A stretch of DNA of 64,000 nt from Ooceraea biroi (Eukaryota > Arthropoda > Insecta > Hymenoptera > Formicidae), in NCBI RefSeq assembly GCF_003672135.1, contig NC_039517.1, positions 4,960,001 to 5,024,000 on the forward strand. The letters run 5' to 3'. Both the position numbers and the translations under genes were made by a program. The first letter of the stretch is position 1. Every line of letters starts with the position of its first letter. The notes under the pieces were generated by a model. It was not told the DNA's origin. It did not search any database and saw only the letters and a list, made by a program, of their open reading frames with translations. Positions 34,854-48,900 of this stretch are shown here, in pieces.

Positions 34854-37800
34854 CTCTCTGATCAGAAGGGTAAAAAGAAGAAGCTGCAAGATAACGCGGA
34901 TTATTAAATACACAGATACGTTTAGCGTTTCCCGCGTATCGTCGCACCGTGCGAGCGACCGGACGTGTTCCAGCCTCGAAGATCGCAACGACCGGAAGAA
35001 GGGCGGATTAGCACGTTTGGCGGCCTAGTGCAGAAGAGGAAGCGAAGCCACGAGGAGATGCGCGGTGCTCGTCGAGCAGGTCGTCCACGCCAACGTCGTA
35101 GAGGAAGAAGCAAAGTTATTCGACGACGCGAAACGATGAGAAACGGAAATCGAGACTCTCCAGCGAGCGAGGGCCCTGTCGCCAGGCGATTTATTTTCCG
35201 CGATGTACAGCTATGTACGCGAGTCAAGGGTGAAATAATAACGATAACGTAATAACGATAAAAATAACAATAAGGCAATGCAACGATACATTGTCTAGTC
35301 GCATAGGAAAGTTACGAAACGTATGTCAATTGTTATCCTCAGATTAAGTGTGAGTGTTGAATGCGGTGAGTGCGCAGAATGAGAGAGGCGAGTACGACTC
35401 TGAGCGTGCGCGAGCAGAAGATTACAATTAATCGGCGAGATCACTGTCTCGCGAAGCGAGATTATCGAGGACGAAGGGACGCCGAGGAGAACGCACGATC
35501 GCGTTGACGTTGACGAAGTCAAGAGGCCGACGAGGGGACCCAGGGAAGACAGTGCGATAATGCGTTTCATCAGTGTCTCGAACGGAGTCACAATCAGTGC
35601 GCTGAAACAGGAACTCGCGCCCTGAAACGCGGCAGGAAAGTATCCGAGGCGCGAAATGGACGCGGCGAGCGCGACGGGAGTGATTAATGTTTCAGGTATA
35701 TGAAATCCCTCCAATACTAGATCTCAATTGCTCACACCGAACATCGCTGTCGACGATGAACAAAGGAGAAGTCAACAGGAAATTATATTAATCGTAATCG
35801 TGCGGCGGAGCGTCGCGCGCGCCCCGCGAGTGCCAGGTCTGTTAAGATCGCCGTGGAACGAACTTGCAAAAACTCGATTCCTGTCGGTCTCATCTAGAGG
35901 TCTACATAGTTTCAGAACCGATCTTAATTTTAATAACGAATTCTCGTTTTATATTGCAATCAAAAGATAAAAGTAGCTTTTTGTTTAACATTACATGTGT
36001 TGAATTTTTTGGGGGACTTGCTCTTTTTACTCTCAACTCGATTTTATTTATTTAGATTTTTACACGAGCACTTTGTTTCTTAAATTTTCCAAATTAAATC
36101 TTGCAATTTAATCCCAGGTTCAATTTCAATCTCACCTCGCATTGAAAAGCGATTAAATTATATCAAGTAAATGCGGCAATTAATGGGTATTCTTTCTTCT
36201 TCTTGTAAGAAAAATTCGAGATCATGGATTCGCGCCAGATTTTGTCATTAAAATGCAAAAGTTCCTGATACTCTGTACGCCAAGAGGTGTGACCGTAGCA
36301 AATCGGCGCGAAAGCGACGCCTCGTACTTCGATGGCCACGCAAAAATAGAAAAAGCATTTCTTTGTGCAGGCATCAAAATGCCAAAGTCAAATGGACGAG
36401 TGTTAGGTGTTCGTACCGTGCGTTATGTTCCCGCGAGTGTCCGTTTAACATTTTGAACGCGACACGTCGACTGCGTACCCCTATTTATATATAAGCGATG
36501 TGTGTAAAACGATATAAATAACCCGGTGTTCTCCGTGTAAACAATAATCGCGACTGTACATGTGTATATCCATAAATCGCAGTTGTTAGCAATTTTTGAA
36601 TTGCAAGCCGAGGTACGAGGCGTCTCCACGTTGTCACTGTCATCAAACAAATATGGAATGGGAATAAGGGCCCATCTTTCGAAGCGAGAAATTCCCGCGG
36701 ACGCCATTATGGCTTCCGACGTTTTTAAGGTTTTTTTATGGGCACCCGTGGATCTGCGAATTTTCATTTCATCACCGTGCGCACGTTTCGGTGGGATGAT
36801 GGACGGCACCCCCTGATCTTCCACCTCATAATTTCTTGCGCTACAAATCCGCGTCGGCCCGCGCTGTTCCGAGCGCGAACGCGCGCGTGGACAGTAACGA
36901 TTTTTACAGCGATTCTGCAACTATAATCCTGCAAAAAAGGGAAGAAAACGCGAATCATGCGTTAGTCTCCCGATGCGAGTGCAAGAGATGTCCGCCGCGC
37001 GACTAAATCCGTATCACTCATATCTGTATATCATCCGGTGTAATCCGTTTATCTGCGTGCATAACTGCGTGCGTCTGCACATGTTGGCGTAAATCGATCA
37101 TTTACAGGCGTTGTGGATCTCTATATCGCGATTGTGTATATCACTGTAACCGCGAGCTCGATAATCGCGAGTTGCGAGATGAAAAATTGCGCGTCAAGTG
37201 CAGCTTACAGTCGCACTTGAGGGAACGCGTCCGTGAAATATACGCAAAAACAGTCGAAAGCAATTCTCTGCCCACACAAAAATTTGATCAGATTTTTCTT
37301 TTCTCTTTAATCTCGTTCTTTTAATATGGAGTCGATAAATTTTTATGTATATTTATTTATAGTTTATTTATTTATTATAAATTTGTATATTTTATATTTA
37401 TTTATATTGTATGAAATATAAATAAGTCATCAGCATTTTATTTCAGAAATATTTTACAAAGTTAAAATGAAAGTAGGATGAAATAGCAATTTGCAAATCT
37501 AAGTTTTTACCTCGTTTGTACTGTTCTTCTAAAGCGAAACAATTGTCGTCCTAAATAATAAATAAAATATTCTTGAGAGATTCCATTTTAATTTGTGTCA
37601 AAGTTACTTCTTTCTGGAGTGATGCAAAATGTATTTTAAAGTTACGAGTTTTTTTAGTACGATATACAAGATCATGTATTATAATATTTTGCTGTAAACT
37701 TATTTTATATGGTATAATATCACGAGTGTGCCACTTTATCGAGCTCGCCGGCAGTAATTGTCTTCATTGTCCCGAAAAGATCCTGAATATTTGATAGTTG

Positions 37801-40537
37801 TCCATAAAAAATCGGATTTCAAGTATAAAGTCTACATATTGACGCATTTCTCTATCGTTTTATTATATTTATTATAGTTCGCGCTTAGTTTAATACGACC
37901 ATTGAGATGGGCTATTTATCTGATAAACATGGTGGATTTTCTGAATAATATGATTAATAATTTCGTATATTCGTTGAGCAATCAACTCGGTCCTTTACAT
38001 TTGTTGAATAATAAAATTTGACAAATTTCAGCTGTTTATAAATATTCCATTTATAAATATTTTATAAATATTCCATTCATTTATTTCATTATTCAGATTA
38101 AATTGGATGACTTTCATGTAAAAGGGTCCAAGCGTTTGTTTTAAATAATCTGAGATAAACATTGATTTATCAGTTGAAATTTTAAAAACCCTTGTACATT
38201 GGAAAGACACATTTATATAAAAAAATGATTAAATAATATAAAAAAAATTTCTACACGTATCTCATCGTAATAAATAATTAGGAAATATCACGCGCACTCA
38301 AACTTTTTATATAAACAGATAATTTTATACATCATATACTATCACAAATACAAATGCATAAAATGCATTAAGCCATTAATATTCCGTAAAATGTTCAATA
38401 TTACGATAGAAAATCTTATCATGAAAATTTTTTGCAGGAGAAACTTTAGAAGACTGTTTTTAACTACCCCAAAAATGTGCTCGGCTTCTTTTATATCAGA
38501 GAAACTTTTATCACTCTCTCAGTAATCGCAATTAATTGGTCAGTTGTCTCGCGAAGCCAAATACGCGATATTAATCACAATTTAGGATCAAAGTAACATT
38601 CGTCCATTTATCGGTTATTCGGAGATTCGAGATGATTGCGCGTCATCAATGAACGTATGACGAATGCATGCGTGAATGGGAATTCTCTGTCCCTTTAACA
38701 CATTTATCGGTGACTGACGTGCAACAAATATGTTTCTACACATCAATAATATCATCACATGCAATTACTTACATTTGCAAGATAATGGCTGTCCAATATC
38801 AAGAGAAAAGCACAATAAAGTGTACCAGTGTATAAACAACCGAATCTTTTCATTTCTTAAAATGATGGAAACGATTACATGGATTATTATTCAAATTGGC
38901 GAGTCTTAACAATCCAGTCAAACGGAAAGCCAGCTAAATCATGCTTGGTGGTAAATATATTACTGAAATTTTCATTCTGCAACGCGGCACGCGTTTATCA
39001 GATAAATAGCCGGTGTGTAGCCGCGCGTATGCGCTATTATTCTCTTGACTACGAAATCTCGCCGATGAGACGTTTATATACGCGTCATCGATCGATCGTA
39101 GCGGGCGGTCTCCTCTCTTTGTCCGCCGTCAGCGAGTCGTCACAAATCGTGCGCGAAAAGGAGATTACGGACGAATGAACGCACGGTGGGAAGATGGGCG
39201 GGGAGAAGCTGAAGCTTCGGGGATTCGAGAACATTCGAGAAGCTTTCCAATTTGCCCGTCGCGCGGGGAACACGGATCAAGATAAATTTTCATTACTGTT
39301 CTATTGTTTGCTCAACCGTCTCGTCGTATTGTATGACACATTGTACTCTTGGCGGTGCAGATCGACCGTGCACGCCGCAGCCGCGAACACCGTTCACTTT
39401 GTACTGTCTCGTCTCATCGTCGTGTAAGTTTAAGTTCTCGCCTTGCCACGTGAGGTGAGGCAAGTTTTTAGGAATTTTCTGGCGGACGCGATCGAATCGC
39501 ATCGTTCTCCATATTCCGTTTCCCGATGCGTTCTTCCGAGGGATCGCTTCCGGCTCGGATTAGCGCAGGGAAAGAAAAGGTCGCTTATGCGTCTCTCCTG
39601 CAGATGCATTATGCACTGCGTTATCCGCGACTCGTGTGTCTGTATCCAATTCCCTTTTTCATCCTGTGGCGTCTCCTGGCTGGACGATCGGATATACGGC
39701 GAGTTTTCCGTTATAAATTGGAATAATCCCTCGAGAGATTAATAAAAAAGATCAGACCAAGAACATTTTTATAATTGTGCAATCTTATTTGTATCGAACT
39801 GGTCAGGATCTCCTAGAGTCCTTATGGGAAAGTTTTTGCAAGAAATAAATTAATAATTACACACGTAACAAATTAATAATTAATATATTGCTGTATGGGA
39901 TATCTATTATGTGCTTCCGATTAGATAAAATCTTGGATAAAATATAAATTTTATCATTAATTCTATATAATGTTAATTTTTTTATTAATATAATATAATT
40001 AATTATGGAATCTTCTTGTATCAAGTTTTAGCAAATTATAATAATCTGGATACGAAATTAGATACTTTCAATTTCACGCCAGAACTTCTATGAAAAATTT
40101 TCTCTTTCAGTAACGCGCATCCGCAAATAATGCGGACATCATTATATGACTCAAACACTTGTGCTTTTTTGAAGAAAGTCCAACTCGCGTTTTACTGTTT
40201 CAAGTTTTCGCATTGCCTCTGCCATGTCTAACTTCTTTCATCTCGCCGTCTCCTCTGATAATAAAACAAATCAAAAAGTCGTATCCTGAAATGACATGGA
40301 GTTTCCAAGTGGCTCCCAAAAGTCGACGGGAAACTATGATAATATATCTGGTACCAGTTTGATACGACACCCTTTACCACCTTCGCCGAGACGTTCATTG
40401 ACACTCGGAAAGGAGAACTGGCTATTGCATTCCGCTCGTGTGGCGACTATCGAACACGCCGTTCAGCCGGGTCCGACTAAATAGAGACACCACGTAATCG
40501 TCGATCGAACTATCGGAAGCGAAAGCGAGAGAGCGAT

Positions 40538-40540
<3 letters not shown>

Positions 40541-40582
<42 letters not shown>

Positions 40583-40602
40583 GTGTGTGGTGTGTGTGCG
40601 TG
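40541..40602. repeat. (GT)n microsatellite with GGTGT interruptions
   Basis: A GT run of about 17 units passes into three GTGTGTG-G units and ends GTGCGTG. It is convergently downstream of both genes. Confidence 0.95.
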
Positions 40603-40848
40603 TTTCAGAGAGTGACAGGGCAAAAAGGAGAGAAAGAAAGGAAGACCATATGCAAGAGTACGTGCGAGCACAGATTTCAACGGAAGACTCAGTCATCGTG
40701 AAAAAAGGAACACCAATGAAGAAGTAACAATGTATACACTATACATAATGTACGAGTACGTATGGAAAAAAAGTGAATAAATCTACACATATACATAAAC
40801 GAGAGATAGTAGATTAATAAAAAATCTCAAGCCGTTATGCACACATGT

Positions 40849-40880
40849 CATTATTATTATTATTATTGTTATTATTATAT
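40849..40880. repeat. (ATT)n microsatellite
   Basis: About nine ATT units with one GTT interruption, in AT-rich intergenic DNA. Confidence 0.9.
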
Positions 40881-42188
40881 TTAGTAAAGAACCTGCGAGC
40901 GCGTTCACCTCATCTGATAATCATGATCGTGATCATGATGTGCTCGATTGGGAGTTCAGGATTAATGTAATCTGCCCCTTTTGTCCCTTCCTCTGCCCGC
41001 TCTCTCCCCCTTTTTTCTTGCGAGTACCTGTAAAGCTAAAGAGATACACTGAAAGAACAGCATTTGTAGAGAAAGCGATTTAATCAGCTTAATATAATAA
41101 AACAGTGGTATGCATACGAAGTCGCGAACGGAAATTGCGATCGTCGACGATCGCAACATCGCGCGTGCGAAAAGGGACGGGAAAACGTTTACATAAAAAA
41201 TAACAAAGTCGGCTATGGGTTAGGGTTAAAACGCGCCGTATCGTTTCCCTATCTGCCGTATTAATCGCGCAAATAATCGCTCGTCGAGCATAAAATCTAG
41301 CAATTTGCGATCGCACAGATCAACTGCCGCACGCATACGCGTGCGATTTCTCATCGCGTTACGCACGTACACATATAAACTCTCGTCGTTGCGAGTCTCG
41401 CGGATCAAAAGTAGACTTGTAAAAAAAAGAAAAAAAAACATGGTAAAAAGTGACGTGAAAAAAATATAAATCTAGAAAAAGGTGGTTGTAAAATCGAGGA
41501 TATGCCGTCTCTTGCGTGTCGCTGCAGCTCTGTTAATTTGCGCCCATTAAAAGTTTTCTGTTACGGCTAATCGTAAAAAAAACACGAAAATGACTTACAA
41601 AAATTCGCTAGAAAAAAGAATGCGTAACGCCATTTAACCGCGAGCCCATTCATTTTCTCTCTCTCTCTTTCTCCCCTCGCTTATTAATTTTGTGTCGTCG
41701 ATGTTTGCTCGCTTCGCCACTGGCGAATTAAATTTCGCTATACAACCTAAGAGATCCATTTGGACTAATTGTTGAGTGATATAACAATTAAAATGTTTGC
41801 TTTTTTTCTGCCCATGGATGTGATTGGATGTGGTTTCACTTCTCTTTTTAAATATGTTTTCGCAATGTGTTTTTCCACAGCGGTCCTCCGCACAATTTTG
41901 AACAATTGAAAGTTCGGTTAGGACGTTGCTGTGTTTTTTCAAACCTTTGAAAATGTTGCAATAAAACAAAATACTTTGTCTCTGCTTTTGTCAGCTAAAT
42001 AATTTTTATATGGACTATTGTTAAAACCAGATTATACTTTTACGCATTACATGGAGTAAGTTTACATGGTGTATTATTTTGTTTTATAGAAAAAGTATAT
42101 TCTATAAAAAATGCTACTCATAAACAGATATAATATGCGTTACATATATTTATGAGTAATGTTACTTACAAAATATACCTTCTATATA

Positions 42189-42513
42189 CAGGGTGTCTGA
42201 CATAAGGCGAAAAACCTTTCGTCCACAGGTAGATCTCGTCAAACTGAATTAAACAGTCCTCTACCATTTTGCAATTAACCGCATATATTTCGAGTAATTA
42301 AGTAAAGAAAGTTCGCTCATTCAGCGGACGCGATTGGCAGCGAGGGAAGTAGGCATGAATGACGCAAAAAACGGCTAGCCGCGTCCGCTGAATTAGCGAA
42401 CTTTCTTTACTTAATTACTCGAAATTTTACGTGGTTGTTTGCAAAATGGTACAGGACTTTTTAATTCAGTTTGACGAGATCTACCTGTGGGCGAGAGGTT
42501 TTTCACCTTATGT
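42189..42513. mobile_element. Fold-back MITE with ~130-bp inverted arms
   Basis: The left end reads TA then CAGGGTGTCTGACATAAG. Arms at about 42203-42332 and 42380-42513 are inverted copies with scattered mismatches, separated by a ~47-nt loop. The right end has lost the outermost ~14 nt, as TTATGT is followed by unrelated A-rich DNA. It lies about 180 bp beyond the KLHL10 stop codon, so it probably falls in that gene's 3' UTR or just past it. Confidence 0.85.
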
Positions 42514-42696
42514 AGAAAAAAATAATACTTTACGTAAAGTATTAATTTCGATGCAATTTGTTTGTAATTACGACACTGGTTTGTTATAATTTCTACACTA
42601 CCTGCCAATAAGGCCTATGTACTCATCAAACAATCCACAAATCCGCAAAATGTAGCACAGCGTCGTACTAACCGACATTTCAATATTTAATAATGC

Positions 42697-42926
42697 TTAA
42701 TCGAACTCCCTTAGAACGTACACCGATCCGTCCTCCATTTCCTTCTCGTTATTAGCGTTTTCCTCCTCGTAGAAATTTTCACTACCGTCAGGTATACTCT
42801 CAGTGGGATCCGCAACGTGGACTGGCTCGCTTACGTCGATCTGCCCATCAGCCTGCATGACGTTCGTTTCGGTGGAGCCTTCGCCAGCCTGATCGGACTT
42901 TCGTAAATTTTTTAACGTCGCTTGCC
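42697..42926 (-). CDS. KLHL10: KLHL10 exon 8: acidic C-terminal tail
   Basis: It encodes 76 residues after the last kelch blade, starting QATLKNLRKSDQAGEG and becoming rich in Asp and Glu (FYEEENANNEKEMEDG), ending YVLREFD. I recognise no domain. The acceptor CAG at 42929-42927 keeps phase with exon 7. Confidence 0.8.
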
Positions 42927-45900
42927 CTGAAAAAGGTCACATCACATTTATTATGCATATTTAATCCGTCAGAATTTTCCCTGCAAGCGGAAAGGTGAAA
43001 AGTTGCAGTGAACATATCGCGCTTAGAGAAAACTGAATGCACGTAATGTGTGGGTGCATATTTCGAGAATTATCATTTAGATGCTCGCTCGCAGGCTTTT
43101 CACTCAGAATTTCCTCAGACTTTATTTGATTCGAATTACTTTTTTAATTATATAATTATATGTATATTTTGCAATTATAGTAATTATTATGTATATAATT
43201 GAATTAATTATATACTTTTTCTTTATTTATTATATAATAATTTATATATATTAATGTGTATAATAATATATAATATATTATACAGGGTGAGGCACCTAAA
43301 ACAGGCCACCTGAATATCTCGGCTGTTATTGGTGATAGAAAAAAATGTGTCAGACCAAACTTGCATGGTTTCGAGGGACACATAATTTGTTCTAAATAGT
43401 TTTTTATTAGGTGGACGCGTAGAGATCATATGAAAGTCAACTTCGTTTTTTTAAATGGTATATGTTTTTTTACGTACCATCTAGTAAAGCGTTTGAAGAT
43501 GCGCACATTGATCTACGGGTCAAAATCATTCAAGCCTGTTTTAGGTGCCTCACCCTGTATACATAACTGTTGACCATTCACATTTAATCATTTATTAATT
43601 CTTTCTACAAAAGTTTGTCTAACTCTAAACTTCGCGAAAACTGCGCAGATTTCTGGGGCTGTAACGCTCTCTTAAAATGAGCAACATAAAAAATCACATG
43701 GGAAGGGTTGCTTATGAAGTGTAAATTCACCGCATTTACGCGTATCGTGAATATGCATAAGGGTGTAAATATGGGCGTGCCGAGTGCGCGCGTATAGTCA
43801 AACGTTTCATTATCCCCTTTGAGGTCTGAAGTGACAAAGCCTATTCGAGGCTGGATATTGCACTGACCTTGGCCGAGATCTCGCGCTTTGCCCAGATACG
43901 AATACTCGCGGACGTTCGGCAAACCTGCTATCACACAGGCGCTGAGGGCACTGCGACTTAGATTCATGGGGGATGCGTCGTACCATTCGTTGCAATCCAC
44001 GTCGTAGCATTCGACGTACGCGATTGTACTCAATCCTGGAAGCAAAGTTATATCCCGTTTACAATCGTGGCCTACTTATTTCGCACGAGATGAAATTGCA
44101 TGCCGGAGCTGCCTTCCGGAAGCTGCGCAGGAATCTGCGATATTTACGAGATACGTTCGCAATATGGTTTTGGTCGTACGTTTTGGTATTACATCATTAT
44201 GTTGCATTACATTATGCGAATTAACTGGATACTTTTTTCAAAATGAAATTAACGTTGAGTTTTGTTAATTATGTTAATAAAATTATTCGATTCGCTGTGA
44301 CATATGTGGCATTTTGTTGATGGCGGCAATACTCAAAAGAATATTTAACCTGAAAGGTATTATTTCTGTGGATGAAACTCGAGGCATTGATTTACATATA
44401 AATTACATATTTTGTTCTTTTAAAAACAAAATGCAAATAAAATTCCTAAAAAAACCTTTTTCAGTATTTGTATATAGATTAAATTAATATCTACCACATG
44501 TTTTAGGTATATTTTATTTTTCTCGTTATATGTGTAAAAAGTTATTAAAAGAAAATATTTTCTAAAAATTACGTTGATATATATAATAATTAAAAAAACA
44601 AAAAAACTAGCTTTTTTGCAATATATACATATACAGAGTCCAATAATAAAGATATCAATGATCGTGAGAAGATATTGTAGGAGTAAGTTAAATCGGAAAG
44701 TCCTGTATCGTTTTGTGATTTTTGCAATAGTTATCCAGAAATTAATTAAAGAAGATCCTTTCTTATTCTCGGTATGTGGTACATACCGTTGTAACCGCCA
44801 ATGACGAAAATCATATCGTCCAGTATAACCGTGGAAAAATTACTGCGTGGGCTGAACATCTCCGAGATCTCGTGCCATTGATCTGAATGATTTGGCGTGT
44901 AACGCTCCCCTGAAAAGTAAAACGTTTATATTTTTCGATAATATTAATATTTTATAATATATTATAATAATATATAATATATTAATAATATTTCGATAAT
45001 ATTTGATAATACCATATTGTATCAGACCATATTTTACGGAACCTTTTTTTCAGTCATATCCGTGAAAAACCTCGACACCCGCTGCCATATGCTTTACAGG
45101 TATCGACAAAGACTATTTACACGTTCATGCAATGATATACAGTCTCGATCTTGCGTCATCGATATAAGCTCAATGAAGTACCTATGTACATTGGCAGCAT
45201 GAACGAGACTACATTACTCTGTATGAACGAAACTATATTGGCTGCAGCACATACGTTTCAACATGAAACTAAATTCCGCGTACGGAATATCTGCGGAATT
45301 TACCGCTACTAATTACTTACTAACGCATACGTGACGTCATACGAGTACGTGCTATGGATTTACGTAGGTATTTGTATACGCGTGCAGTAACTGCATACTT
45401 ACTGTTTATATGCGCACGTGGAGATAATTATCTACACGTTTGCGATTTACATAAATTTAAAATACGTCTCGAGTAAATATTATTATATATAATAATATAT
45501 TATTAACAAATTTATTTCTTAATACTACTACATAAGAATTTTTCTAGTTCAGCAAATCCATTTGCTTCTTTTCCATGCATTGTCAGATTACAATTAATCG
45601 CAATGAGCGAAACAATTAGCAAATGAACACTCTACCCCCATCTGCTGCAACGCTAATACGCGAATCCGCAACTTGGAAACTCCGTCGTGGAAGTAACCGG
45701 AGACAGAGGAGAATACGGCCTGACGTGTAACTTCGCGAAGTACCACCGACGTAATAACAAGCAACGTAACAGACTAACCGGAACTCAGTCTAGTGATGCC
45801 GCTGAAGCCGCCGAGGGCGTACAGACTGTCGCGGAACGCGACGAGGGAGACGCCGGACCGCGGGCTGATCATTGATTGGATGATGCTCCACTGGTTGGTC

Positions 45901-48900
45901 TCCACGTCGAACACCTCCACCGAGTCGAACACCTCCTGGCCGTTGAAGCCGCCCACGATGTAGATCTTGTTGTGCAGTGCAGCCGCGCTCGCGTCCGAGC
46001 GTTGCCGATGCATGGACGGTATCATCTCCCATTGGTTCCTTTGGGGGTCGTAGCGCTCGCCGGAATTCAGCCTGGTGCGGCCATTGTACCCGCCGAGCGC
46101 GTAAATCTTGCCACCTTGAACGGAAGACGTAGGAAACAATGCGCGATAACAGGACAATGGAAACTGGCAAATGGATGATAGCCGAAAGAATGATTATTGG
46201 TTGTGGGTGGTTACCGAAAAGTGATCTGTTTTCCCGCGAGTGGCCGCGTGAAATAAACTAACTGCATTTTTCTTACGCGGAGAAAGTGGCGGCAAGCAGA
46301 TCTGCTAAATTAGACAAATTTCTAGCTGTATTAAAATGACTTGTTTTTATATTTGTTATTATTAAAGAGATTTGTTAATAGTTAGGAGTGTTTCTGTTTT
46401 AGCAAATCTATTTGCCGTCTCTCTTTCCATGAATTTCAAGCGCCCATTTTATTTCTTTCTTTGCAAGTGATCATTTGTTCTTGATACACGCTTTAAGTTT
46501 CGAAACATCGCCGGTTGTTAATGGCTTGCTTGATCATTTAATGTAATTTAAAAAATATTTTTGTTAAATAATTCAATTGAACAATGCTTTAATAATTTAA
46601 TTAATAATTCTGCTGCCGGGTAATATCTACAATCTTTTTTAATTTTTATAATATTACAAAGAATATTATAAAAGTAGATAAAAATAAGAGCTGCCTGCTT
46701 CCGAACTCTTTGAATTCTGTTTAGCATCAGGACGACGTTTTACGTTAAATTAAAAAATAGATAAAGCTCCGTTCAAAAAAAGAAGCCAAGCCTTTGTCTT
46801 GACATAAAAAAAAGACTCACCGTGAGTGCAGACGCTAACGTAACACCTGGCATGGTACATGCAGGCTCGTTCCTGCCACTTTTTCGTCACCGGATCGAAA
46901 CAGCGCACGCTATTGAAATGCTCATGACCATCAAATCCGCCAATCATGTAGATGAGGTTGTTCAGGGCGCACAATCCGTGATAAGCCCTCGGTGTTACGT
47001 CCGTGTTCACTGATAGAAACCATCTGTCAGCTCTGGAATTCACATTTAGACACGTTACACAACTCTCGAGGCGTCAATGTCTTTCTAAAGCGCCGCTTGT
47101 GCAAGTTTGATCTCCCCTCCGTGACGTCAGAGTGACGTCAGTTGCATCAATACATTTTCTTTAATTACTCCTTTTTTTCATTTGCGATAGAGTACATGAT
47201 GAGGTTTTAATATCTCAGAGATCTAATTCTCGATCACAGTTTCTTTAATTAGTTTTCAAAGTGAATCTTTAATTAATTTTTAAAGTGAACTTTTAATTAA
47301 TTTCTCTCTTTTTCTTTCAAAAGTCGCAGAGATACTTATGTGATAATTTACTTTTATTATCTTTTGATAAATAGTGTGAAGTAATTGAACTGCATTGATA
47401 TTGATAATAACTAATAAATATAAAAATGTTTTCTAAAATTAGCCGATTTCATTTATTATTTACTAAAGAAGCTCTCTCTTTTTCTTCTCCGTTTGTATAA
47501 AATATTTATACAAACATTTATTCATTTGTATTTGAAAGCAGAACTTGAATCCTGTATGTACACTGCTATTTTTGGGCTGTCGTAAATTTCGATTTCTATG
47601 GAAATTTTGATGATATTATATTATTTCGATATTAAGGTGTACCTTGTGTCGTAAGTTTCCACAAAGCTGGTGGGTGAACCGGCGCTCCAACCGCCAATTG
47701 CAAAGAGAATGTCGTATGGGACTCGAGGTCTCGCAAGAGGATTTTTTAAATCGATCTCTGCGACATTCTGTTTCGAGTTTTGCTCGGCTAGATAAGCAAT
47801 CACAGGGAGCAACATTTGCTTGCACGTCTTGAAAAATGCAAAAAAATTTAACGTGATTATTATCGCGTAGAGATAAAAATCTAGAACGAAATATTAAATA
47901 TATATTAAATATAGACATATATTAAATAAGGAAATATATTATTATTCGTGAAGATTTTGATTAGGGGTGAGCAGTGAGCACGAAGATGACTTGCTACTTA
48001 CCTCATCCTCTTCGATGAGTTTGCAGTTGAGAATATTATTAATGAAATACTTGTGACTGATGAGACCGAAGCGTACACAATCCAGCAATCTCGGTAGATA
48101 AACCCGTCTGTCTTCGAGTTTGGCTTCGATCCACGTTTTAACGGCGTTAAATACGATCTCCTCATTTTTAACATTGAGCTCGTCGTAGCGCAATATTGCT
48201 TCCAGTTCATCGCAGAGGAGATCCTTAAACTCCGCGCTCTCCTGTAATATTTGCTTGAAGTGGTGCTGTATGTACTTCCAGCCTTGCCTCTCCAGGTCGT
48301 GGCAGAAATAGTGGCGTGCGAATTTGAAGATACCTGTAATCATGTTAATTTGCTAGTTACCGCGCAAATTGTTTCCAAGACAAACCCGACGATTCGTGTT
48401 GATCTCAAAACGGTTCTCAAGAATCAACATCAGTTTTGCGTGAGTATATCGTTTAAATGATGGAGAGAAATTTAACTTCCGGAACTGATGTTACGTTCGA
48501 TACACAAATCAAACTTTTTTCGCAGCTAAGAAAAACATTTAATTCCGATAATTTTTAATGATCTATATTATTTATAATTAATGCACAGAATTCCGAGGTT
48601 TAAAGTCGCGCTTCGCATCATATATCTTACAATTAAAATTTTCTTTGCATTTATGTATTTTATGTGTTATATTTATTACATTTATTATTCATTTATTATT
48701 TATTATTTATTTACAGTTTTATATACTTCTTTATATATTTATTATAAATATTTATATATTTACTATTATTATTAATGTATTTTATATTTTGTTACAGTTT
48801 ACCTAAGCAATTATTCGGTTGCAGCTCCTGTAGCAGGAACTGACAACAGAGCTGGACGACTCCGAGGACCTCGAACTGGTCGGCATATGGCAGCAGTTGT

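Larger units (their letters stand above)
34371..42188. other. Intergenic stretch between the convergent FAM135 and KLHL10 genes
   Basis: It should include both 3' UTRs, but I cannot fix a polyadenylation site for either gene. Moderate-GC DNA runs to about 35.9 kb. AT-rich DNA dominates 37.3-38.5 kb and 39.7-40.1 kb. No supported exon was seen. Confidence 0.45.

Noticed and set aside
34509..34988. Minus-strand frame with poly-His and poly-Tyr runs
   Set aside because: It is a translation of a trinucleotide repeat downstream of FAM135.
40920..40939. ATCATGATCGTGATCATGAT near-palindrome
   Set aside because: Short and broken at the centre; no context to suggest function.
41214..41232. GGGTTAGGGTT resembling telomeric repeat
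   Set aside because: Fewer than two units; chance occurrence.
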